Assembly (NCBI RefSeq): GCF_000336385.2
Contig: NZ_HG424492.1
Location: 1-36,322 of the forward strand
DNA from: Lysobacter antibioticus HS124
Lineage (GTDB): Bacteria; Pseudomonadota; Gammaproteobacteria; Xanthomonadales; Xanthomonadaceae
DNA: 36,322 bases
Direction: 5' to 3'
Positions 18,264 to 27,470 of the stretch are shown one piece after another. The translations under genes were made by a program, and so were the position numbers. Positions within the stretch are counted from its first letter, which is position 1. Each line of letters starts with the position of its first letter. The notes below the pieces were generated by a model. It saw only the letters and a program-made list of their open reading frames with translations. It was not told the DNA's origin and did not search any database.

Positions 18264-19472
18264 TCAATCCGACCACACCCGCCACATGCCCGAGTTGTAA
18301 TACTCGTAGCCGGCCTTGATCTGCGCCTGGTCGCGCGGATCGTCGCCGTAGCTGCTGTCGCCCAGGTCGTAGGGCTTGCCCCAGCCGTCCTGGGTGGTGT
18401 TGGATTCGATCTGCACGTAGCCGGCGCCACGCAATCCGATCTGCTCGGGGATGTCCATCGCCGCGGCGATCACGCCGAAGTGGAAGTTGCCGTAGTTCTC
18501 GTACTGCGCGCCCTGGGTCTTGAAGTCCCACGGGCCGCCGCCCTGTACCTGCTCCTTGAACCACAGCATGTCGCCCGGGTTCGGGAACTCGTGCTTGTGG
18601 GTGTCGGCGATGTTGGCGTCCATCGACACGCCCGGAGGCGCTTCGGGCACGTTGATCAGCCCAGCCTTGGAGGCCTCTTCCATGCTCAGCACCTTGCCCA
18701 TCGCCTGGGCCACGCCGTCGATGCTGGCGCCGGCGCCGAGCAGGCCGACGTCGTCGTTCTGCATGGTCTTGAGCTGCGGCATCGCCGCTTCGAACACCGC
18801 GGTGCGGGTCGGCAGGTCGGCGCCCTGGGCGGCATTGAGAATGCCGGTCAGGGCGCTGGGGTCGTACTGGTTGGTGCCGGCCGTGCGGCCGCTGAAGTCG
18901 ACGATATGGCGCCGGCCCATGGCCACGCTCATCACGTCCTGCAGTTGTTCCTTGCTCAGCGAACCGACCGCTTCCTGGAACGCGGCCGGGTCGTTGCCGA
19001 GGCTGGCCAGTACCTTGCCGACCGCGACCGTCTCCGCATTGCCCCAGGTGCCCTGGGTGGCGCTGTACTCGTCGCCGATATCGCCCTTGACCGCGTCGAT
19101 GAAGCCGGTCTTGGCGTCGCTGCTGCCGTGGCTGGCGATCGCGTCGGCCAGCGCTTCGCGGCCGCCGTTGTCGCCGTCGAAGGCGCGCACGAAGCGCGCG
19201 GTCTGGGTCGCGTCCATGCCTTCGGCGAGCTTGTTGAACAGATCGCTGCGCTCGCCCTTGCTCAGCGAGCCCATCATGCCGTCGATTTCCTGCGTCCAGT
19301 TCTTGATGTCGTCGTCGCTGAGCTTGCTGATGAACTCGTTGCGTTCTTGCGGCGAGAGTTTGTCGACCTCGGCGCTGATCGCGTCGAGGTCTCCCTTGCT
19401 GACGTCCCAGTCCAGCAAGCCCTGGCTGAGCCGGTCTTTGGCGGTGGATACGGCGGAGTCGACGCTGCTCAT
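18264..19472 (-). CDS. Polymorphic toxin type 44 (Ntox44) domain protein
   Basis: A 402-residue protein. Residues about 296-393 match the type 44 polymorphic toxin domain: LWFKEQVQGGGPWDFK, QYENYGNFHFG, LRGAGYVQ and YGDDPRDQAQIKAGYEYY. I recall the family as predicted nuclease-type toxins, but the activity is not certain. The N-terminal 250 residues are acidic and helical with loosely repeated LSPQER/LSKGER/LSKEQL units. There is no Sec signal, PAAR, LXG or other trafficking domain, so secretion would need a type IV, VI or contact-dependent route not visible here. AGGAG lies seven bases before the ATG. It is monocistronic by its terminator and no obvious immunity gene is attached, unless the neighbouring lipoprotein serves. 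Confidence 0.8.
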   Translation of the reverse strand: MSSVDSAVSTAKDRLSQGLLDWDVSKGDLDAISAEVDKLSPQERNEFISKLSDDDIKNWTQEIDGMMGSLSKGERSDLFNKLAEGMDATQTARFVRAFDGDNGGREALADAIASHGSSDAKTGFIDAVKGDIGDEYSATQGTWGNAETVAVGKVLASLGNDPAAFQEAVGSLSKEQLQDVMSVAMGRRHIVDFSGRTAGTNQYDPSALTGILNAAQGADLPTRTAVFEAAMPQLKTMQNDDVGLLGAGASIDGVAQAMGKVLSMEEASKAGLINVPEAPPGVSMDANIADTHKHEFPNPGDMLWFKEQVQGGGPWDFKTQGAQYENYGNFHFGVIAAAMDIPEQIGLRGAGYVQIESNTTQDGWGKPYDLGDSSYGDDPRDQAQIKAGYEYYNSGMWRVWSD

Positions 19473-19834
19473 GGGGGAGCTCCTGGCGAAAGTGGCGGCG
19501 GCGCTCGCGGCGCGCCGGCGCGGTGCGGTACCGCAATGCAGGGCAGGCTAGGGCGACAGGCGGGCGGCGCGCATTCAGGGGTGACCCTAGGCGTGGCGGA
19601 AAAACATCGAATCCGTGACGTTCATCGCGGCCTGGCTGCGGCCGTCGGCCGTACGCGTCGGTGCGGTCGCGCGGCGCACACAGGGGGCCGCGCGATGCCG
19701 ATGCAGACCGTTTGCGGCAGCGAGGTTTGCGTTGTTTGCCCGCCGGGGGGGCGAGGGTGAACCACGACTGAGGTCCGGTCGCAGGGCCGGCCGGCCAAGA
19801 TCGGCGCATGACCTAAGATCGGGTCTCAGTCCCG
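19473..19834. other. Divergent intergenic region
   Basis: 362 bases between the toxin gene and a small lipoprotein gene on opposite strands. It holds both promoters. TAAGAT at 19814-19819 is a good -10 candidate for the rightward gene. No gene is seen. Confidence 0.4.
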
Positions 19835-20089
19835 ATGAGATCGAGCAAGACGGTCATGATCCGAATTCTCCTTGGCGCCGCGGCGATGAGCCTGTGTCTG
19901 GCTCTGTCCGCCTGCGCTACCGGCGCCGGTGGCGGCGTGGCCGAGCTGTCGCCGGTATGCGCGCAGCAATACCAGCAGGCCTCCGAACAGTCGCGCGGCG
20001 TCGGCGAACAGCAGCGCGCGGTCTACACCCACTACGTGTCGCCGAACTGCCGCGAGGAACAGGAGCGACTGGACAAAGCGCAGCGCTGA
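19835..20089 (+). CDS. Small lipoprotein
   Basis: An 84-residue predicted lipoprotein: basic N-terminus, hydrophobic stretch and lipobox LSAC (Cys 27), then a Gly-rich linker and about 45 residues rich in Gln/Glu (QQYQQASEQSRGVGEQQRAVY) with two further Cys (PVC, NCRE). Function unknown. An in-frame ATG at 19856 (MIRILLG...) would give a shorter, equally good signal; no clear Shine-Dalgarno distinguishes them. A TAAGAT -10 candidate lies at 19814. Confidence 0.7.
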   Translation: MRSSKTVMIRILLGAAAMSLCLALSACATGAGGGVAELSPVCAQQYQQASEQSRGVGEQQRAVYTHYVSPNCREEQERLDKAQR

Positions 20090-20187
20090 TTCGTCGCGCC
20101 GCGCGATCGATACAGGGAGCCGCCGCTGCGCGCGCTCGGCAAGCGCGTGGGGGTGCTCCCCGTCGCCGAGTCGAACGGCGCAGCCGG

Positions 20188-20634
20188 TCAGATCGAACGC
20201 CGCTGCGCCGACAGCCGGATCTCGCGCAAGGGGGCGCCGCCGTCGACGAACAAGCGCCCCTGCGGGGTCAACGCGGCACGAATCCGCGCCAGCGCCCGTT
20301 CTGCGGTTTCGGGATGGCGCCCGTCGAGCGCGCCGACGCGCACTGCGAACGCCAGGTCGTAGCGCGCCTCGCCGTCCTCCAACACCAAGTCCTCCACCGC
20401 GATCCGGCGAAACTCCAGCCGCCCTCCGGCCAGTGATGCGCCCGATCCGGCCAGCGCTTGACCGATCGCCTTGGCCGAACGGTCGATCGCCAGCACCCGT
20501 CCGTCGCCGATCCGCTCCAGCACCGCGCGTGCGGCCGCGCCCGGCCCACAGCCGATTTCCAGCACGCGCAGGCCAGGCCGCAAGGGCAGGGCGCGGACGA
20601 TCGCGGCCAGGCGGGGCGAGATCGGGGTGGGCAT
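20188..20634 (-). CDS. Small class I SAM-dependent methyltransferase
   Basis: A 148-residue protein with a Rossmann methyltransferase core: motif I VLEIGCGPGAAAR, then GRVLAIDRS with the acidic residue after the second strand, then YDLAFAVRVG and a later GRLFVDGG strand. It is short for the class, lacking an added substrate domain, so the substrate cannot be guessed. The start at 20634 (MPTPISPRL) matches the usual beginning of such proteins; an in-frame ATG at 20670 would add 12 residues. No good Shine-Dalgarno is seen at either. It is downstream of and co-directional with the second cyclase toxin gene. Confidence 0.8.
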   Translation of the reverse strand: MPTPISPRLAAIVRALPLRPGLRVLEIGCGPGAAARAVLERIGDGRVLAIDRSAKAIGQALAGSGASLAGGRLEFRRIAVEDLVLEDGEARYDLAFAVRVGALDGRHPETAERALARIRAALTPQGRLFVDGGAPLREIRLSAQRRSI

Positions 20635-20728
20635 GGCATTCGCTGGCGCGGATGCCCGAAGCGGCGCCATCGGAACGCTGGCCGCCCGATCGGAGCGGCG
20701 CAGCGTTCGGGCCCGGGCGGGGATCAGC

Positions 20729-21919
20729 TCACATGCGCGGCCCGGTGCGCGTGGGCGCGCTGGGATCCGGCGGCTGCGTCGCTTGCTGAGGCGCTTGCTG
20801 AGGGGCTTGTTGGATGCGCGCCTGCTGCTCTTGTCGGTCGACCGTCGCCACCGCCTCGTTGCGCAGTTCGCGGCCCGGCGCCGCGGCGGCGGCTTGCTGG
20901 GTCGCCTGGCGCAGCGCTTCGCGATCGCCGCCCTGCGCGGCGGACAGCATGCGATCCAGACTCTGCGAGATGTCCTGGGCCGGGTTCGGTGCTTTGGGGA
21001 CCGGCGGTTTGGGCGGCAGGTCGCTGCTCCATCCGAACTTCACCATGCCCGGCTTGTCCGCATCGGCGAACGACCTGACGCCGTCCGGCTTCCAGGTTTC
21101 CTTGAGCACCGCGCCGGACTTGGTGTAGTACTCGGACAGCTCCTGGGCGTTGTTCAGCACCGCCCACTTGCCGCGATTCACGAACGCGACCGGGAATTCG
21201 CCCGGCTTGGCGACGGCGCCGACGAATCCGCCGTCCTTTTTCACCACCGACGCTTCGTGATCGATCATGTAGCTGGGAAAATTGACCTGCGGGCCATGGC
21301 GGATCACGTTGTGCTCGGTGTCGCGGAACGGGCGCCTGCCGTCGACCTTGGCCACTTCCTCGTTGATCTTGTCGATGATCTGCTTTTCTTCCTTGGAGCC
21401 GACCAGCGGGGTATGCGGCCGGCCCGCGCCGCGGAAGGTCAGCATGTCGTGCATGTCGTAGTCGCCGGTGAACGGCAGCGCCTTCCAGTCAGGCTGCGCT
21501 TTGAGCGCCGACAGCGACTCGTCCAATCGGTTCATGTCGAGCGGGTAGATCTTGTCCTTGACCTGATCGCCCAGCCCGTGGCCGCTGCTGAGGTAGAGGC
21601 CCTTGAGTTCTCCGCTGGTCTTGTCCCAGTGGCCGACATAGCCCTCGATGCCGGCATCGCGGACTTTCTGCAGCATGTCCGCCGAGTTCTCCGGATAAGC
21701 CTTGGCGATCGAAGACGCCTTGATGGTCTTCTCGAGGATGTCGTGTCCTTTCGCCGCCGCCCCTTGCTCCAGCGCGGCCAGGGTCGCCGCGCCCGCCGCC
21801 CTGAAGCTGACGGCGAAATTTCCCTTGCGCGAGGCTTCTTCGATCGCGGCGCGGTGTTCCGGCGTCACGAATTCCCGCTCGACCTGTTCGATCACATTGT
21901 TCTTGTCGTTCTTTCCCAT
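20729..21919 (-). CDS. Edema factor/ExoY-family nucleotidyl cyclase toxin homologue (copy 2)
   Basis: A 396-residue paralogue of the protein at 5769-6956, by eye about three quarters identical over the catalytic region. The key residues are kept: FRAAG (R40), QGAAAKGHDILEK (K57, K64), GDYDM (D153, D155) and IRHGPQVN (H208), with the 17- and 7-residue spacings of edema factor. The tail differs from copy 1: LDRMLSAAQGGDREALRQA, ELRNEAVATVDRQEQQ, then a Gln/Pro-rich end (QQAPQQAPQQATQPP). Gln-rich ends are usual for xanthomonad type IV effectors, but the full XVIPCD signature is not seen. AGGAAG precedes the ATG at 21919. Unlike copy 1 there is no membrane partner gene; a methyltransferase gene lies downstream. 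Confidence 0.8.
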   Translation of the reverse strand: MGKNDKNNVIEQVEREFVTPEHRAAIEEASRKGNFAVSFRAAGAATLAALEQGAAAKGHDILEKTIKASSIAKAYPENSADMLQKVRDAGIEGYVGHWDKTSGELKGLYLSSGHGLGDQVKDKIYPLDMNRLDESLSALKAQPDWKALPFTGDYDMHDMLTFRGAGRPHTPLVGSKEEKQIIDKINEEVAKVDGRRPFRDTEHNVIRHGPQVNFPSYMIDHEASVVKKDGGFVGAVAKPGEFPVAFVNRGKWAVLNNAQELSEYYTKSGAVLKETWKPDGVRSFADADKPGMVKFGWSSDLPPKPPVPKAPNPAQDISQSLDRMLSAAQGGDREALRQATQQAAAAAPGRELRNEAVATVDRQEQQARIQQAPQQAPQQATQPPDPSAPTRTGPRM

Positions 21920-22620
21920 CGTAGCTTCCTGTTTCGATTCGGTTTTGAGCGTGGCGGCCGGCGGAAAGTTCAACCATCGCCGCTGCGGCGCTGCGGCGCT
22001 GCGTGCGGAGCGTTCGGTGCCGGTTATGGTCGTCGCGACGCAGCGCGAACGAGCGCCATGCGGCAGCAATATCGGAGCGCGCGACCGCGCGCCGGCCGTG
22101 CGTGGCAGGACGATGCGTATCGCACCGCGGTTCGTACTGACCCCAGAATAATCTTCGCGATCGCCGTAGCGGCCGGACTTTCGGTCGCGTGCCGCATTTC
22201 GGCTGCGGCGCGTGCTTCGATCGCGAGGCGCGTCACAGATCGATTCGACGTCCTCTTCGCCAGGCGATGAGGGGTTGGATCGAAGCATGAGTATCGAGGC
22301 GCAGCGAGCGACAAGGGGCGGCGAGAGACCGCATGCGTCCGACTCGCATCGCGGCGCGAACGATGACCTGTTCCTGCTTGGTGGGTGCCGACGGCGAGGC
22401 GTCGCGACAGTCCTTGGGATCGACAGGCGCGGCTCGGCGTCGCTCAGCGGGGCGGGATGCGCGCGCTGCGTCCGGCTCGATTCCCGGCGTGCCCGTCGTC
22501 GCGACAATCCCTGCGCGCGCCGCAAGTTTGGGTCCAGGGAGCGGCAGCGACGGGAAGTAGCCATGCCGGGCGCAACATTGCGGCCCGCGCGGAGGAATCG
22601 CAGCCATTGTCCGCCCAAAG
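21920..22620. other. Gene-free stretch upstream of cyclase copy 2
   Basis: About 700 bases without a supportable gene; overlapping frames on both strands lack ribosome binding sites and recognisable products. It should contain the promoter of cyclase copy 2. The right edge marks a drop in GC content where the dusA-proximal island begins. Confidence 0.4.
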
Positions 22621-22647
22621 GTAACTAATTACTTCCTGGACCGCATT

Positions 22648-22729
22648 GGTTACCGAAGACCATGACGGCTAAGCCCTGACAGACCTGGGAAACGTGGCGG
22701 GTTTTCTTATAGGTTACCGAAGTTACCGA
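22648..22729. repeat. GTTACCGA repeats at the left island edge
   Basis: GGTTACCGAAG occurs at 22648-22658 and again from 22712, where GTTACCGA is repeated in tandem (22713-22720 and 22722-22729). Such short iterated sites are typical of recombinase or excisionase arms at island ends, but this is inference. Confidence 0.35.
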
Positions 22730-22930
22730 TCTCCGAAGCATGCTCAGATGCAGCGGCGGGTGGCCTGTGGTAAGCGTAGTTAAGTTGACGCGTGCTGCAA
22801 AAATGCTGTGATCGGATCGCCGAGCGACAGCGTTGCGGGGTAGCGGGGCGGGGAGTACGGTGGCTGGCCTTAGACCTAGAGCGGTCTATCCCGTCCGAAA
22901 GTATTTTTAAGCCCGGAGTCTGTTGAGTCT

Positions 22931-23419
22931 ATGGAAATCAGGGACGTCATGTCGGTCATAGCGCTGATCGTTTCAATCGCTAGCTCGGCTTATGCATACT
23001 CAATAGGCCGTTTCAATCGGAATGTGAAGGCCTCTGAGCTTAAGGCGGCCTTGAACGAGCGTTTCTTCAAGATTGGCGCGCGTGTATCACGAGCATCAGA
23101 AAAGGCGATAAAGTCAGCCGAGCAATGCATTCGTAGGCGTGTGGAAGGCAACTTGACCCAAGCTGTTGGTCAAGCGCTGGCTGAATTTGAGCCGCTCTTT
23201 GAGCGTACATCGAAGTTAGTTGCATCAATTCGGCAACGTGTCGATAATTTGCACGCTAGGGTAATGAAATCGTCACCTGCCGAGATTCTCGAAATTCATG
23301 CCGATTTTCTTTTGGAGGCGAACCGCATAGAAGAGCTGCTAGAGGATCTCGAAGATAACGTGGCAAAATTCGTTACGATCTGGGGAGGTGAGCCCAAGTC
23401 TGCTCCTGTATCTTCGTAA
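22931..23419 (+). CDS. Membrane-anchored coiled-coil protein of unknown function
   Basis: A 162-residue protein with one N-terminal transmembrane segment (VMSVIALIVSIASSAYAYSIG, about 6-26) followed by a long, mainly helical and charged cytoplasmic part with heptad-like spacing, ending in EIHADFLLEANRIEELLEDLEDNVAKF. No family recognised. GGAG lies 12 bases before the ATG at 22931; a second in-frame ATG at 22949 follows AGGGA closely and may be the true start. Codon use is AT-richer than the flanking genes. It converges on the DUF262-HEPN operon with 45 bases between ends, so it may be part of the same cargo or independent. Confidence 0.7.
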   Translation: MEIRDVMSVIALIVSIASSAYAYSIGRFNRNVKASELKAALNERFFKIGARVSRASEKAIKSAEQCIRRRVEGNLTQAVGQALAEFEPLFERTSKLVASIRQRVDNLHARVMKSSPAEILEIHADFLLEANRIEELLEDLEDNVAKFVTIWGGEPKSAPVSS

Positions 23420-23464
23420 CCTTTTGGGAGTTGGAGCGGGCCGGTGCAATAGAAGTGACGCGTC

Positions 23465-24061
23465 TTAGCTGAAATAGCCTTCTAGCTGTTTGAGGATGTC
23501 GTCAACGGCCTTCGCCTCTGCGCTAGGGGCTAATATCGTGGTGACGCGTGCGGCGCTCTGGTGTGCGACATCGCCTCGGCTGGACCCATAGCTCGTCAGA
23601 CTTGCGACCAAAGCGTTGTCGATCTCATCCGGCATTTTTCCAGCAAATACGGCCAGCCGAGCAAAAGAGTATTCCTTGATGCCGTTGTTCTCGCGCACCG
23701 AGTCTCTCGCGTGCTTAATTGTACGCGCCACATCACTCTCCCAATGTGGAGACTCAAGTCGGGGCATTTGCTTAAGGGTGTCGATGAGGGTGAGCGCCAC
23801 AACTAATATGTCGATACATTCCCGTATCGCTTTCCGACCGCCGCTGAAATCAGACTCGATGCGGCTAAGCCCCTGTGTTGCCTTGCGCTCAAGGTAGTCT
23901 TCAATCTCTGCGTGTGCGAGCAATCGGAATGCTGCGAGTGAATCGGTGTCTGGTATGTAGCTCAACGGCTCTCTGTTCTCCTCTTCTAGCTGAGCCTGCA
24001 CAAACTTTGCTTTGAGAGCGTCAATCCTTTTTTGCAAATACTCAAAGTGTACGCACGCCAT
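23465..24061 (-). CDS. HEPN-domain protein partner of DUF262
   Basis: A 198-residue, mostly helical protein. The C-terminal SYGSSRGDVAHQSA carries the HEPN Rx4H motif (R162, H167), the catalytic signature of HEPN ribonucleases, and SLAAFRLLAHAEIEDYLE (41-58) is the conserved first helix of the MAE_28990/RiboL-PSP-like HEPN groups, which are often encoded beside DUF262 genes. It starts five bases after the DUF262 stop with no Shine-Dalgarno, implying translational coupling. Predicted role: RNA-cleaving effector of a two-gene defence or toxin-antitoxin-like system. Family placement is from memory of motifs; RNase activity is inferred. Confidence 0.75.
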   Translation of the reverse strand: MACVHFEYLQKRIDALKAKFVQAQLEEENREPLSYIPDTDSLAAFRLLAHAEIEDYLERKATQGLSRIESDFSGGRKAIRECIDILVVALTLIDTLKQMPRLESPHWESDVARTIKHARDSVRENNGIKEYSFARLAVFAGKMPDEIDNALVASLTSYGSSRGDVAHQSAARVTTILAPSAEAKAVDDILKQLEGYFS

Positions 24062-24066
24062 ATGAT

Positions 24067-25224
24067 TTAGTTGATACGAAAAGTGGTGGGGTCGAACGCC
24101 ATGTCCAACTGTTCGGCAAGTGCTTGCCCCCAGATCGACAGCCGATTGTTCGTTGCCTCCTGCGTTTTGGTGGACTTCTCAATAGCATTCTTGAATGCGT
24201 TATCCCCACAGACCCGTTGAAAAGCTTCTATGACTTTCCCGTTATTAGCAGCTGCATTTTTCGCCACGGCCTCATCGGCGAAGTAGCGCACCAGGCAGTC
24301 GAAGATTGCACGGTTTATTACTCGTTCGTATCGGGAGCCCAGCCACTTGCGAAAAACATATTCGCCAAAGATATTGCTAGCAGTGGCTAGTGCAAGATCG
24401 AGTCTGGCAAAGCGCTCGCCGACTTCGATTTGGCTTTGGTTCCAATCTTGTTCGTAATGTCGCGTCGTGTCGTCAAGAAATTTTTTGAAATCTCCACGAT
24501 AGGTTTCTAAGCTGCGGTCAAAGGCAATGAAACGCAGAACAAGCTCGGAATCTCTCATTCGCTTGTCGAGCTGGGCGCCGAAGACGCTATGGAATGACTG
24601 GCTCTTCTCCAAGTAGCCTTCTATCGCATCAATCAAATTTCCGCCGATGAGGGCTTTTCGAAGTTCTTGTGGTGACAGCGGCAAAGAGCCTGCATTCAGC
24701 CGATAGAATGCCGCATAAAGGAAGTTTTCGTCTTTCCAGTTTCGAATCAACGTAGAGCGCAGCGTGCTATTCTCAAGTCGCTCTTTGTCGGCGTTGTCCA
24801 GCGCTTCGAAAGTCTTGCCGTTCAAGTCGCTTCGCAAGTCGAGGCCGCGAAGAGGATATTTGTTGTCCAGAAAATCTTGGATGGATATGAGCCTTTGCTT
24901 GCCGTCGATGACTATGAAACGGCCGCGATGTTCTCGGTTCTCCGCTAACACCACGTTCGGTACTGGCATGCCGACGATAATCGATTCGATCAGGCGACTC
25001 TTTCTGACGTGATCCCATGCGGATCGGCGCTGGAAGCTTGGGAGTAGATCAATATTGCCTTTTCGAATTTGTAAGTTGATGGACTCGATTGTCCAATCCG
25101 CATTTGTTACGACCGTATCTTGAAATGATACTTTCCCGAGGTCGTCCTCATCTTCCTGCTGACTATCGGGGATAAGTTGGCTGCGTTCTTCAGGCTCTTG
25201 GTCTTTGTCTTCGGCGTTAACCAT
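24067..25224 (-). CDS. DUF262-domain protein (ParB/GmrS-like NTPase fold)
   Basis: A 385-residue protein with a DUF262 domain: an acidic N-terminus (about 1-30), then LLPSFQRRSAW (FQR at 64-66, W70), SRLIESIIVGMPVP, and VIDGKQRLISIQDF, the family's DGQQR motif with Lys for the first Gln. DUF262 domains in GmrSD, BrxU and SspE couple nucleotide binding to nuclease action. The C-terminal DUF1524 HNH nuclease of those proteins is absent: the last 180 residues are helical with no H-N-H motif. The nuclease function would thus be supplied by the HEPN protein encoded directly downstream. AAAGGA lies before the ATG at 25224. Low GC, island-type codon use. Confidence 0.85.
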   Translation of the reverse strand: MVNAEDKDQEPEERSQLIPDSQQEDEDDLGKVSFQDTVVTNADWTIESINLQIRKGNIDLLPSFQRRSAWDHVRKSRLIESIIVGMPVPNVVLAENREHRGRFIVIDGKQRLISIQDFLDNKYPLRGLDLRSDLNGKTFEALDNADKERLENSTLRSTLIRNWKDENFLYAAFYRLNAGSLPLSPQELRKALIGGNLIDAIEGYLEKSQSFHSVFGAQLDKRMRDSELVLRFIAFDRSLETYRGDFKKFLDDTTRHYEQDWNQSQIEVGERFARLDLALATASNIFGEYVFRKWLGSRYERVINRAIFDCLVRYFADEAVAKNAAANNGKVIEAFQRVCGDNAFKNAIEKSTKTQEATNNRLSIWGQALAEQLDMAFDPTTFRIN

Positions 25225-25316
25225 TAGTCGTCCTTTTCTTAAAGTTGAGCGAATATCCTGGTTGGCATTCCGTCGCGCTGCTACGCATCTTTCTTGAGGT
25301 GTTCAGTCAGCTCATA

Positions 25317-25333
25317 GGTACACTAATGGTACA
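25317..25333. repeat. GGTACA direct repeats at the right island edge
   Basis: GGTACA at 25317-25322 and 25328-25333, 11 bases apart (one helical turn), 60 bases before dusA. Similar in layout to the GTTACCGA repeats at the other edge; a possible recombinase arm site. Confidence 0.35.
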
Positions 25334-25391
25334 TCGGGGGCCGGATTTAGCGGGCTTTTTAGGGATCGGTCGGGATTGAGGGGCTTCGTAA

Positions 25392-26402
<1,011 letters not shown>

Positions 26403-26415
26403 GCCGGGTGCGGGC

Positions 26416-27354
26416 ATGATCAGCCGCGACCCGCAGGCCTTCTTCGCCCACGCCCGCGGCCTGGCCGCCGATTTCGGCCCGCCGGTGGCGCGCGCTGCCT
26501 TCCTGGTCGCGCCGGACGGGTTCGCCCGGGCCGAGCAGTCGGCCGGCGACAATCGCTACATGGCCGCCGCCGAAGGCTTCGACCCCGGGCGCGCCAGCGC
26601 CCAGCATCGCGAACTGCACCGCTCCTTGGCCGAGGTCTTGCCGACGGTGTGCTTCGCCGGCGATCCGGACACCCCGGATGCCCTGTTCCCGAACAACGTC
26701 TTCGCTACCGGCCGGCCCGACGCCGCCGGCGATCCGGCGCCGGCGCGCTACCTGGTCGGGCGCATGCGCCACCCGGTGCGCCAGCGCGAGGCCGCGCGCG
26801 CCGACATCCGCGACTTCTTCGGCCAGGTGCTGGGCTATGTCGAGGTCGACCTGTCGCTGCAGCCGCATCCCTGCGAACTGACCGGCTCGGCGGTGATCGA
26901 CCGCGCCCGGGGACTGGGCTACATCGGCCTGTCCGAGCGCTGCGACGAGGCCGGCGCGCGACTGATCCACCAGGCCCTGGGCCTGCGCGCCAGCCTGCTG
27001 TTCGAGCTGGCGCCGGGCGAGTACCACGCCAATGTGGTCCTGGCGGTGCTGGCCGGGCGGGCGGCCCTGGTCGCGCCGGCCGGCTTCGCCGACCCGGCGA
27101 CGGCGGCGGCGATCGCGGCTTTCTATGCGCCGCACGGGATCGTACTGTCGACGGCCGAGCAGGGCGCGTTCGCAGCCAATGCGATCGCGCTGTCGCCCTA
27201 TCGGGTCTGGATGAGCGCCGGCGCCGGGCGCGCGCTGAGCGCGGACAGCCGGGCGGCCCTAGCCGCGGCCGGGTTCGCGGTGGTCACCGTCGAGCTGGAC
27301 GCGATCGAGGCTGGCGGCGGTTCCCTGCGCTGTTGCGTCGGCGAAATTTTCTAG
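26416..27354 (+). CDS. Arginine deiminase-fold hydrolase (CtlX/amidinotransferase-like)
   Basis: A 312-residue enzyme of the guanidino-group-modifying superfamily. Visible motifs: SAGDNRYMAA, TPDALFPNNVFAT (substrate/acidic motif), ELTGSAVIDR, GEYHANVVLAVL with the catalytic His, and the C-terminal GGGSLRCCVGEIF carrying the nucleophilic Cys. The layout best fits CtlX (citrulline utilisation hydrolase) or related arginine deiminase-like proteins; DDAH and agmatine deiminase are less likely. The exact substrate is not determined. It lies 13 bases after dusA and is probably co-transcribed. Confidence 0.85.
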   Translation: MISRDPQAFFAHARGLAADFGPPVARAAFLVAPDGFARAEQSAGDNRYMAAAEGFDPGRASAQHRELHRSLAEVLPTVCFAGDPDTPDALFPNNVFATGRPDAAGDPAPARYLVGRMRHPVRQREAARADIRDFFGQVLGYVEVDLSLQPHPCELTGSAVIDRARGLGYIGLSERCDEAGARLIHQALGLRASLLFELAPGEYHANVVLAVLAGRAALVAPAGFADPATAAAIAAFYAPHGIVLSTAEQGAFAANAIALSPYRVWMSAGAGRALSADSRAALAAAGFAVVTVELDAIEAGGGSLRCCVGEIF

Positions 27355-27470
27355 TGGTCTTGAGGACTTCCGGGAAGAATCCGGGCCGGGACGGGGGCGG
27401 GAATGATTCTCAGCCGCGCACCGGTTTCGGCGCGGCTTGTGACGCGCGTCGGTTCGGGCTGAACACCGGC

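Larger units (their letters stand above)
22621..25391. mobile_element. AT-richer genomic island abutting dusA (integrase-less)
   Basis: Base composition drops from the roughly 65-70% GC of the surroundings to near 50%, with A/T-ending codons, across three genes: a membrane coiled-coil protein and a DUF262-HEPN operon. The right edge lies at the 5' end of dusA, a known target of a dedicated family of tyrosine integrases. Short repeats flank the island: GTTACCGA repeats at the left (22649-22729) and GGTACA repeats at the right (25317-25333). No integrase gene or long att duplication is seen, so this would be a remnant or a non-autonomous cargo island. Boundaries are approximate. Confidence 0.55.

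Noticed and set aside
20729-21919. Full XVIPCD secretion domain at the cyclase C-termini
   Set aside because: The Gln-rich tail and LDRML...VDRQE segment are suggestive, but the conserved XVIPCD core motifs are not visible, so secretion by the type IV system remains a hypothesis.
22558-22664. Short frame ending VTNYFLDRIGYRRP, considered as an integrase or disrupted-gene tail
   Set aside because: Only about 35 codons between stops and no recognisable family; kept only as a hint for the island edge.
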